Counted from the first letter of the stretch, positions 16,827 to 26,192 are shown. The stretch: DNA of 64,000 nt from Thermoplasmatota archaeon (GCA_023381355.1 JAMCUL010000006.1:1-64000), one strand, 5' to 3'. A program made the numbers and translations. The notes: generated by a model not told the origin, from the sequence alone.

Positions 16827-18650
16827 TTGGACAGAAAGACCATCAGGAAGATCTATTTTGCAAGGGTACTGATTACTGCCGCATCGTTTTCAATATTCAT
16901 GCTGATCAGCATATTCGGCATAGTTAATTTCTCATATATCTTCGATTTCACGTCATTCACACTTAGGAGGACTGTCCTGCTGATATCGTTCTTCACAGGC
17001 CTTGTTCTTGCGCTCTATCTTACACTGTCGTTCCCACTTTCCCTAAGGGTTCATTTCTCAAGGCCCAGAGTGACAGGAAAGTCACGGCCTGTTTATGGCT
17101 TCTTTATCGTTCTATCAATAGGAATAGGATCCACGCTTGGTTCTCCCCTGTTCATCCTCATTCCAGAAAATGCACTTCAGTTCGGCATCATATCTACCAT
17201 CTCCCTTCTGGTCGCTGCCGGAACATCCCTGATAATGGCGAGAGTCTACAATGATGTTTATCTCTTTCACAGGAATAACGGGAAAGACATAGTCGGAGGA
17301 CCTGCTTTTGTCAGGGAAGCCTACGGAGTTTCATCGGTGAGGTACTTCATAAGCAGGACTTCGATGTGGGTGGCTAATTCTGCACTGGCTGCATACTGCG
17401 TGATAATTTTCTTCGATCTGCTCCTCATCGTCCTTCCTTCAAGCCACTTTGTGTCTGGCATGTACTCGCAGATACTTATTTACGGGATTCTGGGTCTCTT
17501 CATCTTCTGGTTCATCATCAATGCATTCTTTGAGGAAAGGTATATTGTCCTGATTGGAAAGGTACAGCTAATTATGATGGTGGTTATGGCAGCCATCCTC
17601 ATTGCTGAGGAGGCAGTTGTCTTCCACAGTGCACCTCTTTCCACAAGGCTCTTCTTCTCATTCTCTGGAAACTGGTTCGAGGACATCCTTATTGACACCG
17701 GGTACCTCTTCATCCTCTTCTTCGGTTTCCAGGAAATAATGGCGTTCCAGAGAAGCGTGGATACGAAATCCGAATATTTCATACCCCTGATAAGGAAGAA
17801 GATCAGGATTGGGAAGGACAGGATCATCAAGCTCAGCATGATTCTCACAGTGATTATATCCTCTTCAATCAACATCGCATACTCAATTGCAGTGCTCATG
17901 ACTCAGCAAAGGGGGGAAGGACTGGAAACTGCCTCAATTCCGGCCTTTAAGATAGCCAGTCTTGCAGGAGGCGGGGTTGCTTACGTATTCATGATAGTAG
18001 CCTTCATAATTGCAACCCTGACCACCTTTGTTCCGGCTTTTCTTGCTGCCTCCCGACACCTTAGGTCCCTTGGAGAAGACCGTATCTTCCCGCTCTCCGT
18101 AACCAGATTCTCATGGGTATTCACCCTTATTTTCATAATAATATTGATTGAAACAGGTGAAGATTTCCTGCTGAGCATTACTGACTTCATGGTTTTGATC
18201 AGCCTTGCATTCATCAATCTTTCAGCGCTGAGGTACAGGAGGGAAATGGGAAGGATCAATGGAGCTGTAAGGCCGGTGATAGTCGGAATGCTGACATTCA
18301 CATTTGGCGCTTTCAATTATTTCATTGACCCCTATGTCGTGCTTTTTTCGATTCTTGTAATAGCCACTTCCTATCTAATACACAATATAATAAACATGGA
18401 AGCTGCAGCTAAGAAGCTTTACTCCGCATCAATCCTTGTCATGGTCTTCCTGACCTCAGTCTTTACAGGAATAAATTACAGCAGCCTCAACGCGATTAAT
18501 ATACCATCAATAGGGATTACGGGAGAGTTTGAAGGTCTGCTATTCCTTCTTCTTCTGCTCATCCTGTCCGTGATAGCAATGGTGGAATTCATACTTGAGT
18601 GGATACTGACAAGAGGAGGTTATGAGGAGGCAATTAAATCATTGATCTGA
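16827..18650 (+). CDS. APC-superfamily transporter-like membrane protein
   Basis: The 607-aa product has about 14 hydrophobic helices. GIGSTLGSPLFILIPENALQF resembles the helix-1 glycine-rich motif of amino acid/polyamine/organocation permeases, although it occurs after two earlier helices instead of at the N-terminus. The VYND.YLFHRNNGKDIVGGP region also fits the family's loop. The start is TTG 16827, with AGGTGA just upstream. Amino acid or polyamine transport is likely but substrate cannot be read. It overlaps the convergent thiE gene by 17 bases. A 156-aa membrane protein precedes it. Confidence 0.7.
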   Translation: MDRKTIRKIYFARVLITAASFSIFMLISIFGIVNFSYIFDFTSFTLRRTVLLISFFTGLVLALYLTLSFPLSLRVHFSRPRVTGKSRPVYGFFIVLSIGIGSTLGSPLFILIPENALQFGIISTISLLVAAGTSLIMARVYNDVYLFHRNNGKDIVGGPAFVREAYGVSSVRYFISRTSMWVANSALAAYCVIIFFDLLLIVLPSSHFVSGMYSQILIYGILGLFIFWFIINAFFEERYIVLIGKVQLIMMVVMAAILIAEEAVVFHSAPLSTRLFFSFSGNWFEDILIDTGYLFILFFGFQEIMAFQRSVDTKSEYFIPLIRKKIRIGKDRIIKLSMILTVIISSSINIAYSIAVLMTQQRGEGLETASIPAFKIASLAGGGVAYVFMIVAFIIATLTTFVPAFLAASRHLRSLGEDRIFPLSVTRFSWVFTLIFIIILIETGEDFLLSITDFMVLISLAFINLSALRYRREMGRINGAVRPVIVGMLTFTFGAFNYFIDPYVVLFSILVIATSYLIHNIINMEAAAKKLYSASILVMVFLTSVFTGINYSSLNAINIPSIGITGEFEGLLFLLLLLILSVIAMVEFILEWILTRGGYEEAIKSLI

Positions 18651-19230
18651 GTTTCAATGTGTCTGCGTAGGGATCCTGTGATGAGTAGAGCATTGAACTG
18701 ACTGCTATTCCGTCGTAATTAAGATCAATAATTCTGGCCACGTTGCTGAAACTTATCCCCCCTATGGCGTATATCGGAATGTCAATCCTTGGCCTTGCAC
18801 TTTTTATAACCTCTGGATTGCATAGAGTATAATCCTTCTTCGTGCCTGTTGGATACATTGAGCCAAAGGCTATGTAATTTGCCCCCTTAAGTTGAAGGTT
18901 TACGGCAATATCCGGATCGCAGTAGGCTGATCCACCGAGCAGTATTCCGGGATATTGTTCCCTGATGGACCCTATATCCCGGTCGTCCTTTCCCACATGG
19001 ACACCGTCTGATTCTATTTCTGGATAAAGATCAATGCGGTCATTTATATAGAAAAGTGTCCCATGATCCATGCACATTCCTTTCAACTTCCTTGCAACCT
19101 CTATAAATTTACTGCTACTGGATGTCTTATCCCTGTACTGAAGAATCTCGATTCCTGCCATCAATATCCTTTCAGTTTTCCTGTAAAATGAATCCCCGGT
19201 GAAATCAGGAGTAATTCCATATATTATCAT
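18634..19230 (-). CDS. thiE: Thiamine-phosphate synthase ThiE
   Basis: ThiE joins HMP pyrophosphate and thiazole phosphate to give thiamine monophosphate. Conserved segments are ILQYRDKTSSS, FYINDRIDLYPEIESDGVHVGKDD, GGSAYC, YIAFGSMYPTGTKKDY and YAIGGISFSNV. The ORF-track ATG (19275) lies inside the upstream gene; ATG 19230 gives the normal MIIYGITPDF start and an ATGA overlap with the preceding gene. The product is 198 aa, within the family range. No TPP riboswitch was recognised upstream of the operon. Confidence 0.92.
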   Translation of the reverse strand: MIIYGITPDFTGDSFYRKTERILMAGIEILQYRDKTSSSSKFIEVARKLKGMCMDHGTLFYINDRIDLYPEIESDGVHVGKDDRDIGSIREQYPGILLGGSAYCDPDIAVNLQLKGANYIAFGSMYPTGTKKDYTLCNPEVIKSARPRIDIPIYAIGGISFSNVARIIDLNYDGIAVSSMLYSSQDPYADTLKLRSMI

Positions 19231-20249
19231 TTTTTTATTGCACCCCAGTATGGATCTCCATCTATGGGTTCCCACATCTGCCCATCAAGAAAAACATTTC
19301 CTCCCTTATTCGCTGAAAAATAGCCTGCCCTGGACACCCTGATTCCCTTTCCTGACATGAATTTCTCAAATTCCTCTGAAAACTCCTTCATAATACCAAC
19401 AAGAATGCATCCTTCGCCTGTTGTCTCCAGAGGATTTATCCCGAATTTCTCAAGGTAACTGCAAACCAGCGGTGAAGAGTTCAACATGTTGCCTGCTAGG
19501 TGAATATCCATTCCAACGAGGGACGAAAGCTCATTTGATGCATTGACCATTCCACCTTCTGTTACATCGTGGATAAAGAGAACTGAGTTTGTCTGATTGT
19601 GGAAATCTATGATGTTCTTTGTCCGGTATGACGGGATCATTTCTTCCTTCATTTCCATGAGATTCCTGATCTCCGCAGATTCAGGGTCTCCGCCAATCCC
19701 ATAGGAGGCCATAACCACCGCTGCCTGTATTCCAGGTATCCCCATGACGTAAATTTGGTCTTCACTTCTGGTTCTCCGGAAATCTGGTATGGCGGTCTTT
19801 TCGGTTCCAATCATTGTAAGTGAGCCAATGAGTGGGAGGGATGATGATGGATATCTTCCGGTGTGGCCTGTAACTATATCCACTGACCATTTCTCAGCCT
19901 CCCGGGTAAACGCATCCCAGTATTCCTCCAGCGAATCGTTGCTAAAATCAGTCGGTAGCGTTAGCGTTACTGTCATGTAATCAGGAACGTTTGCTGATGC
20001 CATGAAATCTGTCATGACTATGTGAAAGCCGAATCTTGCTGCAAAGTCCAACCCGAGGGGTCTGTGACACGAAAGAGGATCGGTTGTTGCGATGATTTTC
20101 CCTGCGCCTCCAGAATATATTCCAAAGTCAACCCCAGGACGGGGTCCAAGAAGTGTTCTGGAATTCCTTATCTTGTCGAGTATTATCCTCTCCAGTTCCT
20201 GACTGCCCAATTTTCCATATCTAGATGATGTCCTTCCTGCCAGATTCAA
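19227..20249 (-). CDS. PurM/HypE/ThiL-fold (AIR synthase-related) protein
   Basis: The protein shows the PurM-like two-domain pattern: LGPRPGVDFGIYSGG, IIATTDPLSCHRPLGLDFAARF, a GHTGRYP loop, and in the second domain IHDVTEGGMVNASNEL and TGEGCILVGI. Members bind ATP and phosphorylated substrates; the group includes HypE, ThiL, SelD and PurM. This sequence lacks hydrogenase neighbours and lies directly upstream of thiE with an ATGA overlap, suggesting a kinase or related step in thiamine metabolism, which is inference. The start is unclear: a TTG at 20249 is used because the conserved YGKLGSQELERI segment follows; the ORF-track start (20300) is deep in the MFS gene. Confidence 0.72.
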   Translation of the reverse strand: MNLAGRTSSRYGKLGSQELERIILDKIRNSRTLLGPRPGVDFGIYSGGAGKIIATTDPLSCHRPLGLDFAARFGFHIVMTDFMASANVPDYMTVTLTLPTDFSNDSLEEYWDAFTREAEKWSVDIVTGHTGRYPSSSLPLIGSLTMIGTEKTAIPDFRRTRSEDQIYVMGIPGIQAAVVMASYGIGGDPESAEIRNLMEMKEEMIPSYRTKNIIDFHNQTNSVLFIHDVTEGGMVNASNELSSLVGMDIHLAGNMLNSSPLVCSYLEKFGINPLETTGEGCILVGIMKEFSEEFEKFMSGKGIRVSRAGYFSANKGGNVFLDGQMWEPIDGDPYWGAIKK

Positions 20250-21456
20250 CACCCCTGAAGTACCATACAAGTGCTCCTGCTGCTCCCATGATCTCAACAA
20301 TGCTTATAATTATAAGGTAGAAGAGCAACGGTGGCTCCAACTGGTATATTATGAAATAGAGCAGAATAAGGACAGAGTATGAAAACGCCCTTATTCTTGA
20401 AATATGTCTTGCCCTCTCGGTTGTTAATGTAAGCTCAGATTGCAACAGGTCCCTGCTTCCCCATCCTATTTCGGAAAGAAAACTCCGAAAGACGAGAATC
20501 CTTAGCAGGATTGAGAATGGCAGCATGGAGTAGAATGAAAGAACCACGGCAATAATAACAAGCGTTGCCATAGCTGGAAATGAGATCACAGGAATTGTCT
20601 TGTGAGGAATTCGGGTTACAAGCAGCGTCAGTATTATCCCTGAGAGCACTCCTGCACCTGTTGTGAGCAGGGTTACCAGGTATGGCTGGTCTGTGTACAG
20701 TTCTCCTAGGTAGATATTGATCAGGAAAAATCCAGTGACAATTGCAGTTCCTGTTGTTATCTGCTCAAAGTCGGAAACCAGGGAAAAGTGCTTTCCACTA
20801 TATCCCCATACTTCCCTTACCTTCCGCTTCATCATATCCCTGGAAGGAGTGAGAGAATGCGAGGCTTCCCATCCGGGACTCTCGGCAATTTTAAGCCGCG
20901 AGACTATTGCAATAGCAATGATCGAAAATGATGAGAGTAGGAGAAATATTCGCGTACTCCCTAAACTTAAGGGAATCGCATAAAGAAAGAATGCTGTGAA
21001 GAAGACGCCTGCATTTGCCATATTGGTTATCCCGATTATGTAACGCGATCTTTTCGTGCGGGTATATTCCTCAAATATATACGAAAGAAGCACAGTCTCA
21101 TCACCACCAAGGGAGAAGTTTGCCATAAAGATTGAAACTGTCAACTGCACAAAATTTGATGAAAGAACCGCACCCATTATTCCTGCAGCAGTCAGGAAGA
21201 TTGAAAATAGAAATGGCCTCCTTCTTCCTATCCTGTCGGAGATGTGCCCAAATACAAGATTTCCCGATAAAAGGCCGGTTGCAGCGGAAACCGGATAGAT
21301 ATAATCAATGTTCTTCGGAATCCTTTCAAAATCATACACAGTAACTGACATGAATAGAATAATCCCCCACAGGAACATTGAGGATCCGCCTGCCAGTATA
21401 AACCAGGCATTCCTGTGAGTCAGGTTTTCCGGAGCTTCAGTGAAATAGTTATGCAC
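20221..21456 (-). CDS. Major facilitator superfamily transporter
   Basis: The 411-aa protein has about 12 hydrophobic helices and the MFS loop-2/3 motif GHISDRIGRRRPF. It is the first gene of a probable operon with the PurM-fold protein and ThiE, overlapping the former by up to ~29 bases. A role in uptake of thiamine, its precursors or an unrelated substrate is possible; the neighbours favour the first but do not prove it. Confidence 0.82.
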   Translation of the reverse strand: MHNYFTEAPENLTHRNAWFILAGGSSMFLWGIILFMSVTVYDFERIPKNIDYIYPVSAATGLLSGNLVFGHISDRIGRRRPFLFSIFLTAAGIMGAVLSSNFVQLTVSIFMANFSLGGDETVLLSYIFEEYTRTKRSRYIIGITNMANAGVFFTAFFLYAIPLSLGSTRIFLLLSSFSIIAIAIVSRLKIAESPGWEASHSLTPSRDMMKRKVREVWGYSGKHFSLVSDFEQITTGTAIVTGFFLINIYLGELYTDQPYLVTLLTTGAGVLSGIILTLLVTRIPHKTIPVISFPAMATLVIIAVVLSFYSMLPFSILLRILVFRSFLSEIGWGSRDLLQSELTLTTERARHISRIRAFSYSVLILLYFIIYQLEPPLLFYLIIISIVEIMGAAGALVWYFRGVESGRKDII

Positions 21457-21575
21457 AGACAGGCATGTAATGCTGTGCTCAAATTTAATATTGCTATGAT
21501 ACCCTTCAGATATCTTTTCCTCCTGAATTTATCAACACCCGATATAACTGGAACAAAAATGATGTTTCGATTCGT

Positions 21576-22232
21576 TCACGAGGGGACAAATGTGTAGAAA
21601 AATGCAGCGGGGAGGGGTGGTATAAATATAACACTCATCAGCAGAGAGACCTCAAGGATCATTGGAACCCATATCGACCTCGTTGAGGTGTATAGGGAAA
21701 TGTAAATTATCCCAACTCCAACAGAATCGAGAATGAAAAACCAGAAATATACTCCGGGAAATCCCCTGGTATCATTTATCAGTATAACAAAATAATAGAG
21801 TCCATAGAATATTACAGATAGAAGAGCAGCTGAACCCCTTCTTAAAACGGTTGATCCGATCTCCACCCCAATAACCGAAAAATTGAACTGCTCAACGAAT
21901 GATGGAAAATAAATGATTTCAATCAAATATACCAGTTCCGGAGTGGCGATGTTTATCTCTACCACAAAAATTGCATATGCCCAGAAAACCAGGACGGAAA
22001 GGAAGAAGATAAACCAGTAAACAGAATGAAAAGCCCTCATTATTGATTCGCCGCCTCCCGAGAAGAATCCAAAAATAAGCAGTTCAATTAATGGGGTGAC
22101 CAGTATTGTATAATAAAAATATTCTCCTAAGGAGGGATACCTGTAAAAAAAGTAGTTTACAGTTATTAGAAATGCCTGAAAGAAGAGGTAGAGAAAAAAT
22201 TTCTGGTTCCTTGATAAATGCAGATATTTCAT
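21576..22232 (-). CDS. Polytopic membrane protein at the end of the oxidase operon
   Basis: The 218-aa product has about six hydrophobic helices and very few charged residues. No heme- or copper-binding histidine motif is obvious, and I do not recognise it. It starts 11 bases after ctaB on the same strand, so it is probably the last gene of the terminal oxidase operon. A role as an oxidase accessory subunit or in heme/copper insertion is possible by context only. Confidence 0.55.
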   Translation of the reverse strand: MKYLHLSRNQKFFLYLFFQAFLITVNYFFYRYPSLGEYFYYTILVTPLIELLIFGFFSGGGESIMRAFHSVYWFIFFLSVLVFWAYAIFVVEINIATPELVYLIEIIYFPSFVEQFNFSVIGVEIGSTVLRRGSAALLSVIFYGLYYFVILINDTRGFPGVYFWFFILDSVGVGIIYISLYTSTRSIWVPMILEVSLLMSVIFIPPLPAAFFYTFVPS

Positions 22233-22243
22233 CTGTGATCAGT

Positions 22244-23116
22244 TCATATCAATGAAGACACCATTATAACGATAAGGGTTACAGTTAGAAATGTGTTTGA
22301 CATGGAGAACAATTTCCTGTATTTTTCGACGTTACCCTTCCGTATATAATACATGGTTGAAGGTACGAGGAGAATCATGCCAAGCGGAATTGCCAGAATC
22401 CTGAACATAATAGAACTTTCGAGAACTGGAAGAAAGACAGGCAGGACCATCAGGAGCATAAGGATGGAAGAGTTCACAAGTATCCACTTTCTTGTGGAAT
22501 TTATACCTCGCGTTGCAGGCAGCATAGGAATCCCTGCGGCCTTGTAATCGTCCGTGTATTTGATCGCCAGTGACCAGAAGTGCGTTGGAGTCCAGAGAAA
22601 GACAACACCTGCCACAAATATTGATTCAACGGTTGGGAAGCCAGAAAGAACAGCCCCTCCAGCCAGGGCAGGAAAACTCCCTGCGATACCGCCAATAACT
22701 ATATTCATATCTGTCCGTCTCTTGAGCATTACGGTATAAAGGACAGCATAACTCAAAAATCCTGCCATTATGAAGATCAGTGTACCTATATTGATATAAA
22801 GAAGTGCAAGAATAGAAGATATTGCGAGAAAAACAAGCATTATGGCAATCAGAGGGATTTTTTCATGAGAAACGAATGACCGTCTTTGGGAGACTCTCTG
22901 CATCCTCGAATCTATATCGATATCATAAAGGTTGTTGAAAACTCCTGCAGCCATGGATGCCAGTGTTCCGGATATAAGCAGTGGGATCAGCAGGAGAATG
23001 TGCGAACCGGGATTCGGGACTGTGAAAAATCCTGCAACTGCTACAAGGTCAATTAGAAAGGTGATCTCCAGTTTAAATGCATCATTTAAAAATGAAAAAC
23101 TGAGATATTTTGGCAA
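22244..23116 (-). CDS. ctaB: Protoheme IX farnesyltransferase (heme O synthase)
   Basis: This 290-aa UbiA-superfamily protein has the heme-specific motif NNLYDIDIDSRMQRVSQRR around residues 60-78 and the WTPTHFWSLAIKYTDDY segment in the second half; both are diagnostic for CtaB/COX10. It adds a farnesyl-type chain to heme B to make heme O for the oxidase. It abuts the cupredoxin gene (stop and start adjacent), within the terminal oxidase operon. No heme A synthase (CtaA) gene is visible in the window. Confidence 0.92.
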   Translation of the reverse strand: MPKYLSFSFLNDAFKLEITFLIDLVAVAGFFTVPNPGSHILLLIPLLISGTLASMAAGVFNNLYDIDIDSRMQRVSQRRSFVSHEKIPLIAIMLVFLAISSILALLYINIGTLIFIMAGFLSYAVLYTVMLKRRTDMNIVIGGIAGSFPALAGGAVLSGFPTVESIFVAGVVFLWTPTHFWSLAIKYTDDYKAAGIPMLPATRGINSTRKWILVNSSILMLLMVLPVFLPVLESSIMFRILAIPLGMILLVPSTMYYIRKGNVEKYRKLFSMSNTFLTVTLIVIMVSSLI

Positions 23117-23749
23117 TCAGAACACCGGTTGCTGAAGAGTTGTAAGGCTTAAAATGTTTGTTGTCGCTTCATAATTCCGTTCCATCTCAAGTGCGAACTG
23201 GCTTAATGAACCGAGAAAATTTTGAGGGTTTGAATGTGAGGCGTGAGTTGAATCGAAGGATGTGGACGCTGTGCTGTTCGAAGCTGTTGCGTTGACAATT
23301 ATTTCGCCCACCATTGTTGTTGGGTGAACAGTACACCAGTACGTATAGACACCAGTTTTGAAGAATTCATATTGTGCAGTATACTTAGCCCCGATAACCT
23401 GGGTGAGTTCCCCGGTTGTTACTATCGTATAGGTTGCACCTGTCTCCTTCGGTCCGGTATTTATAGTGAGGGTGTGTGGGAGACCGTCCTCCTCTATCAC
23501 TGTGAAATTTACCAAGTAGTCCAGTGGAATATAGAGCGTTGGATTTACGGGACCATGATTTGTATCCCATCCTGCCGCATCAGCCCATAATGTAATGTTC
23601 ATGTGGCCTTTAACAGGCAAATTCGACGGATCTGTTAATCCCCCAGCAGTTTGCGTTGGTGCAGAAAGCACAAAACTAAGTGTTAAGGCTATTAGCAATA
23701 TTATTATTATTCCATAGGCAGCGCCTGCTAAATTTTTCTTTTCACCCAT
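23117..23749 (-). CDS. Membrane-anchored blue copper protein (cupredoxin, sulfocyanin-like)
   Basis: The 210-aa protein starts with a signal/anchor helix (residues ~8-28, isoleucine- and leucine-rich) and continues as one cupredoxin domain outside the membrane. The type-1 copper ligands are visible: His in DGLPHTLTI and Cys-His-Met in YWCTVHPTTM (C-x2-H-x3-M). A Ser/Thr/Asn-rich tail of ~55 residues follows. It lies between oxidase subunit I and ctaB, so it most likely donates electrons to the oxidase, replacing cytochrome c as sulfocyanin does in other acidophilic archaea. It abuts the coxA gene with no spacer. Confidence 0.85.
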   Translation of the reverse strand: MGEKKNLAGAAYGIIIILLIALTLSFVLSAPTQTAGGLTDPSNLPVKGHMNITLWADAAGWDTNHGPVNPTLYIPLDYLVNFTVIEEDGLPHTLTINTGPKETGATYTIVTTGELTQVIGAKYTAQYEFFKTGVYTYWCTVHPTTMVGEIIVNATASNSTASTSFDSTHASHSNPQNFLGSLSQFALEMERNYEATTNILSLTTLQQPVF

Positions 23750-25432
23750 TTAGTCACCTCCTACAGCTCCTGGAGATGGTAGCTTGTATACTTCCTCCAG
23801 TACATTAGATGGAGAGGTACTTGGTTCTTCCAGCAAAGATTTTATTAGGTTTGCGAGGAAGAATAACTGCCCGATGCCTATTATTACTCCACCAGCTATA
23901 GCTATGTCCTGATATACCTGGAATCTGGCGAAATACCCTGATACGTACCTAGGCATGCCCAGGAATCCTCCGACTGTCCAGCCTATAGACATAATGAATG
24001 AACCGATTGCAGTTAATGATAAATGCCAGTTAGCAAGTCTCTGGTCGTACTTTCTTCCACTTGTAAGCGAAGGCCATATCATGTAAATTGCTGCAAATGC
24101 TATTCCGGTTGTAATTCCCATGAATATGAAATGGAAGTGTCCAGTAATCCAGTATGTTCCATGCACCTCCTCGTTTATAACAAGCGTTGACTGCATCACC
24201 CCGGTAATACCACCGATAATAAAGTCAAATATCCCATTGATGACAAAAAGCATTGGCACGGTTAAGCGGATTTTCTCTGCTGACCATAGAGTTGCTATGT
24301 AGTTGAACACTGTTATTGCTGATGGTATGGTTACTGCAAATGATGCGGTAGTGAAGAAAAGTCCCCATGCGAGGCCAAGACCTGAATTGAGAAGATGATG
24401 TCCCCAGACAAGCTCTGACAGTGGCATGAGCAGACCAAGAGCAAGAACACCAGAACTGTAACTGAATATTTTCTTTCCAGTGAATTTTGGAATGATTTCA
24501 TAAATCAACCCGAATTGGGGCAATATTGCAATGTATACTATTGGATGACCCCACACCCAGAAAAGCTCCGCGAATGAGATTGGTGAACTCCCCCCCACTC
24601 CAGTGAAGAAAATCGGGTTGAAGAAATCATAGAAGAGCATGACCAGTGCAGCCATCATGAATGGGGCGGATGCAAGAAACATTATCAGCGTAAATAGAAC
24701 TCCCCAGGCGAACAGAGGCATCTTCGTCATCGGGACTTCCTGGCTTCTATCAAAAATAATCATCCTTATGACAGTTATTGATGCTATTGCTATTCCGATG
24801 AAGATCATTTCCATTCCAATTACCGCAAGCCAGTTCATGGATCCTGCCCCATATGGATTCAATTGAAGTGCCAATGGTGGATAGTAATACCATCTTGTCG
24901 ATGTTCTTGACAGAAGTATAAATATTCCTCCAAGAACATATATCCAGTAAGCCCATGAAGAAATATTACCGTACTTGTCATTCTTTATTTTCAGGAATGT
25001 CGGAAGAAGATAATAAGCCAGTCCAAATGCGCTACCTACTGCCCACATATATATCATGAGGATAGAGTGTTCAGTGGTAAGTATGTCATATAGAACCTCG
25101 CGATGTGCGAAAAGAGTAGGAGTTGGCTCTATCAAACTTACCCTCATTATAACACCAAATGTTCCGGCAATGAAGAAGAATACAAGACTGGTCATCAGGT
25201 ATCTGAGGCCTATGCTTTTTGAATCGGTTAGAACAAAAGCGCTTGTTGAAATCGCTCCATTACTCTTCCTCTTTTCCCTGAAATATGAACTCGAATCATA
25301 ATAATCACTTTCATCTGAAGCGTTATCCATTCCTGTCTTTACTGTCAGGTACTTGTAATACATGAAGAAAAGTATCACGAAAACAAATGACAGGATTATT
25401 GATACCTCAAGGAGAAGCATGGTTGCAGACAT
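23750..25432 (-). CDS. Heme-copper oxidase subunit I
   Basis: The 560-aa catalytic subunit has all metal ligands: heme a His in TTEHSILMIY, the Cu-B His/Tyr crosslink pair in WVWGHPIVYIAILP, the His pair in WGHHLLNSG, and heme ligands in WITGHFHFIFMG. GHPIVY in place of GHPEVY means the D-channel glutamate of A1-type oxidases is absent, as in B-type (ba3-like) enzymes. It reduces oxygen to water and pumps protons. It overlaps subunit II by one base and is followed by the cupredoxin gene. Confidence 0.93.
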   Translation of the reverse strand: MSATMLLLEVSIILSFVFVILFFMYYKYLTVKTGMDNASDESDYYDSSSYFREKRKSNGAISTSAFVLTDSKSIGLRYLMTSLVFFFIAGTFGVIMRVSLIEPTPTLFAHREVLYDILTTEHSILMIYMWAVGSAFGLAYYLLPTFLKIKNDKYGNISSWAYWIYVLGGIFILLSRTSTRWYYYPPLALQLNPYGAGSMNWLAVIGMEMIFIGIAIASITVIRMIIFDRSQEVPMTKMPLFAWGVLFTLIMFLASAPFMMAALVMLFYDFFNPIFFTGVGGSSPISFAELFWVWGHPIVYIAILPQFGLIYEIIPKFTGKKIFSYSSGVLALGLLMPLSELVWGHHLLNSGLGLAWGLFFTTASFAVTIPSAITVFNYIATLWSAEKIRLTVPMLFVINGIFDFIIGGITGVMQSTLVINEEVHGTYWITGHFHFIFMGITTGIAFAAIYMIWPSLTSGRKYDQRLANWHLSLTAIGSFIMSIGWTVGGFLGMPRYVSGYFARFQVYQDIAIAGGVIIGIGQLFFLANLIKSLLEEPSTSPSNVLEEVYKLPSPGAVGGD

Positions 25433-25911
25433 CAGGCCACCACCGTTAGATAGCCTCTCATCTCATAATGAAGGTAACCGCAGTACTCAACACACTCAAT
25501 TATGAATGTCCCCGTATGTATTGGGGTAAATGTAATTGTGTTGTTCTGCCCTGGCACGGCATACGCCTGGACATCGAATTGTGGAATGTAAAGATCGTGT
25601 ATCACAGCAAATTGATGAGACCCTTTTATTGATGTTATGACGAAAGTATAAGTATGATTCACAGTGAGTGTTACTCCATCTGTAGTTGTGTGTTTACCTG
25701 TACTGTTGTATGTAGTGAACAGCCATGACCACTGAACGCCTTCAACGTACACAACAGTTGTATTACCTGGTATGGGACTGCTCGGTGTTTCTTTTGTGGC
25801 AATTGTGAAGTTAGGGGATTCTGTTGTGTATATGTTTATTCCAGCAGCAACGACGAGCACAACAAGTACGCCAATTATCCATAACGCCTCTATTTTAGCC
25901 TTTGAATTCAT
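25432..25911 (-). CDS. Heme-copper oxidase subunit II (Cu-A domain)
   Basis: ATG 25911 is chosen over the ORF-track ATG (25926) because GGGAGGA precedes it correctly and it gives an ATGA overlap with the upstream gene. The 159-aa protein has a single N-terminal helix (ALWIIGVLVVLVVAAGINIY) and a cupredoxin-fold domain with the binuclear Cu-A motif CVEYCGYLHYEM and an upstream His in VIHDLYIP. One helix instead of two is typical of ba3-like oxidases. It accepts electrons, probably from the operon's blue copper protein. Confidence 0.92.
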   Translation of the reverse strand: MNSKAKIEALWIIGVLVVLVVAAGINIYTTESPNFTIATKETPSSPIPGNTTVVYVEGVQWSWLFTTYNSTGKHTTTDGVTLTVNHTYTFVITSIKGSHQFAVIHDLYIPQFDVQAYAVPGQNNTITFTPIHTGTFIIECVEYCGYLHYEMRGYLTVVA

Positions 25912-26156
25912 CTGAAATCCTCCCATTCATGACTTCTATCACCTTTTTTAAACACAGGATAAAACAGAAGAAGTATTGTAAAAATACCGCTTGCTATTCC
26001 AGCCGCATATACCGGTGAGCCGTATGTGGCTTCCAGCTGTCCCTGTGTTGTAGCTTCATATCCTCTTAAAAATATTGTAAGCAAAATGTCACTCACGATC
26101 CCGGAAATTACCGAAACCAGAAAGAACGCTGATACCACCACAGTGTTATGGTTCAT
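25908..26156 (-). CDS. Small two-helix membrane protein, probable oxidase subunit
   Basis: The 82-aa product (from ATG 26156) has two helices (VVVSAFFLVSVISGIVSDIL and AAGIASGIFTILLLFYPVF) and a charged C-terminus. It is the first gene of the oxidase operon and overlaps subunit II by four bases. No family motif is recognised; by position it is a candidate small structural subunit (subunit IIa/IV-like). The ORF track extends 16 codons upstream, but those codons contain the promoter element, so the start at 26156 is preferred. Confidence 0.65.
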   Translation of the reverse strand: MNHNTVVVSAFFLVSVISGIVSDILLTIFLRGYEATTQGQLEATYGSPVYAAGIASGIFTILLLFYPVFKKGDRSHEWEDFR

Positions 26157-26171
26157 AGGTGGTGATATTGA

Positions 26172-26192
26172 AATTTTATTAATAGTTTTTTG
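26172..26192 (-). promoter_or_regulatory. TATA-box promoter of the terminal oxidase operon
   Basis: On the minus strand AAACTATTAATAAAATTTC lies roughly 20-30 bases upstream of ATG 26156, and no Shine-Dalgarno intervenes. This is the arrangement expected for a leaderless archaeal transcript. Confidence 0.45.

Noticed and set aside
21457-21575. Possible TPP riboswitch before the MFS/ThiE operon
   Set aside because: I looked for the conserved CTGAGA and ACCTGATCTGG-type cores and did not find them on the minus strand.
23695-23715. ATT trinucleotide run
   Set aside because: It encodes the isoleucine-rich signal anchor of the cupredoxin (IIIILL) and is explained by coding, not a functional repeat.
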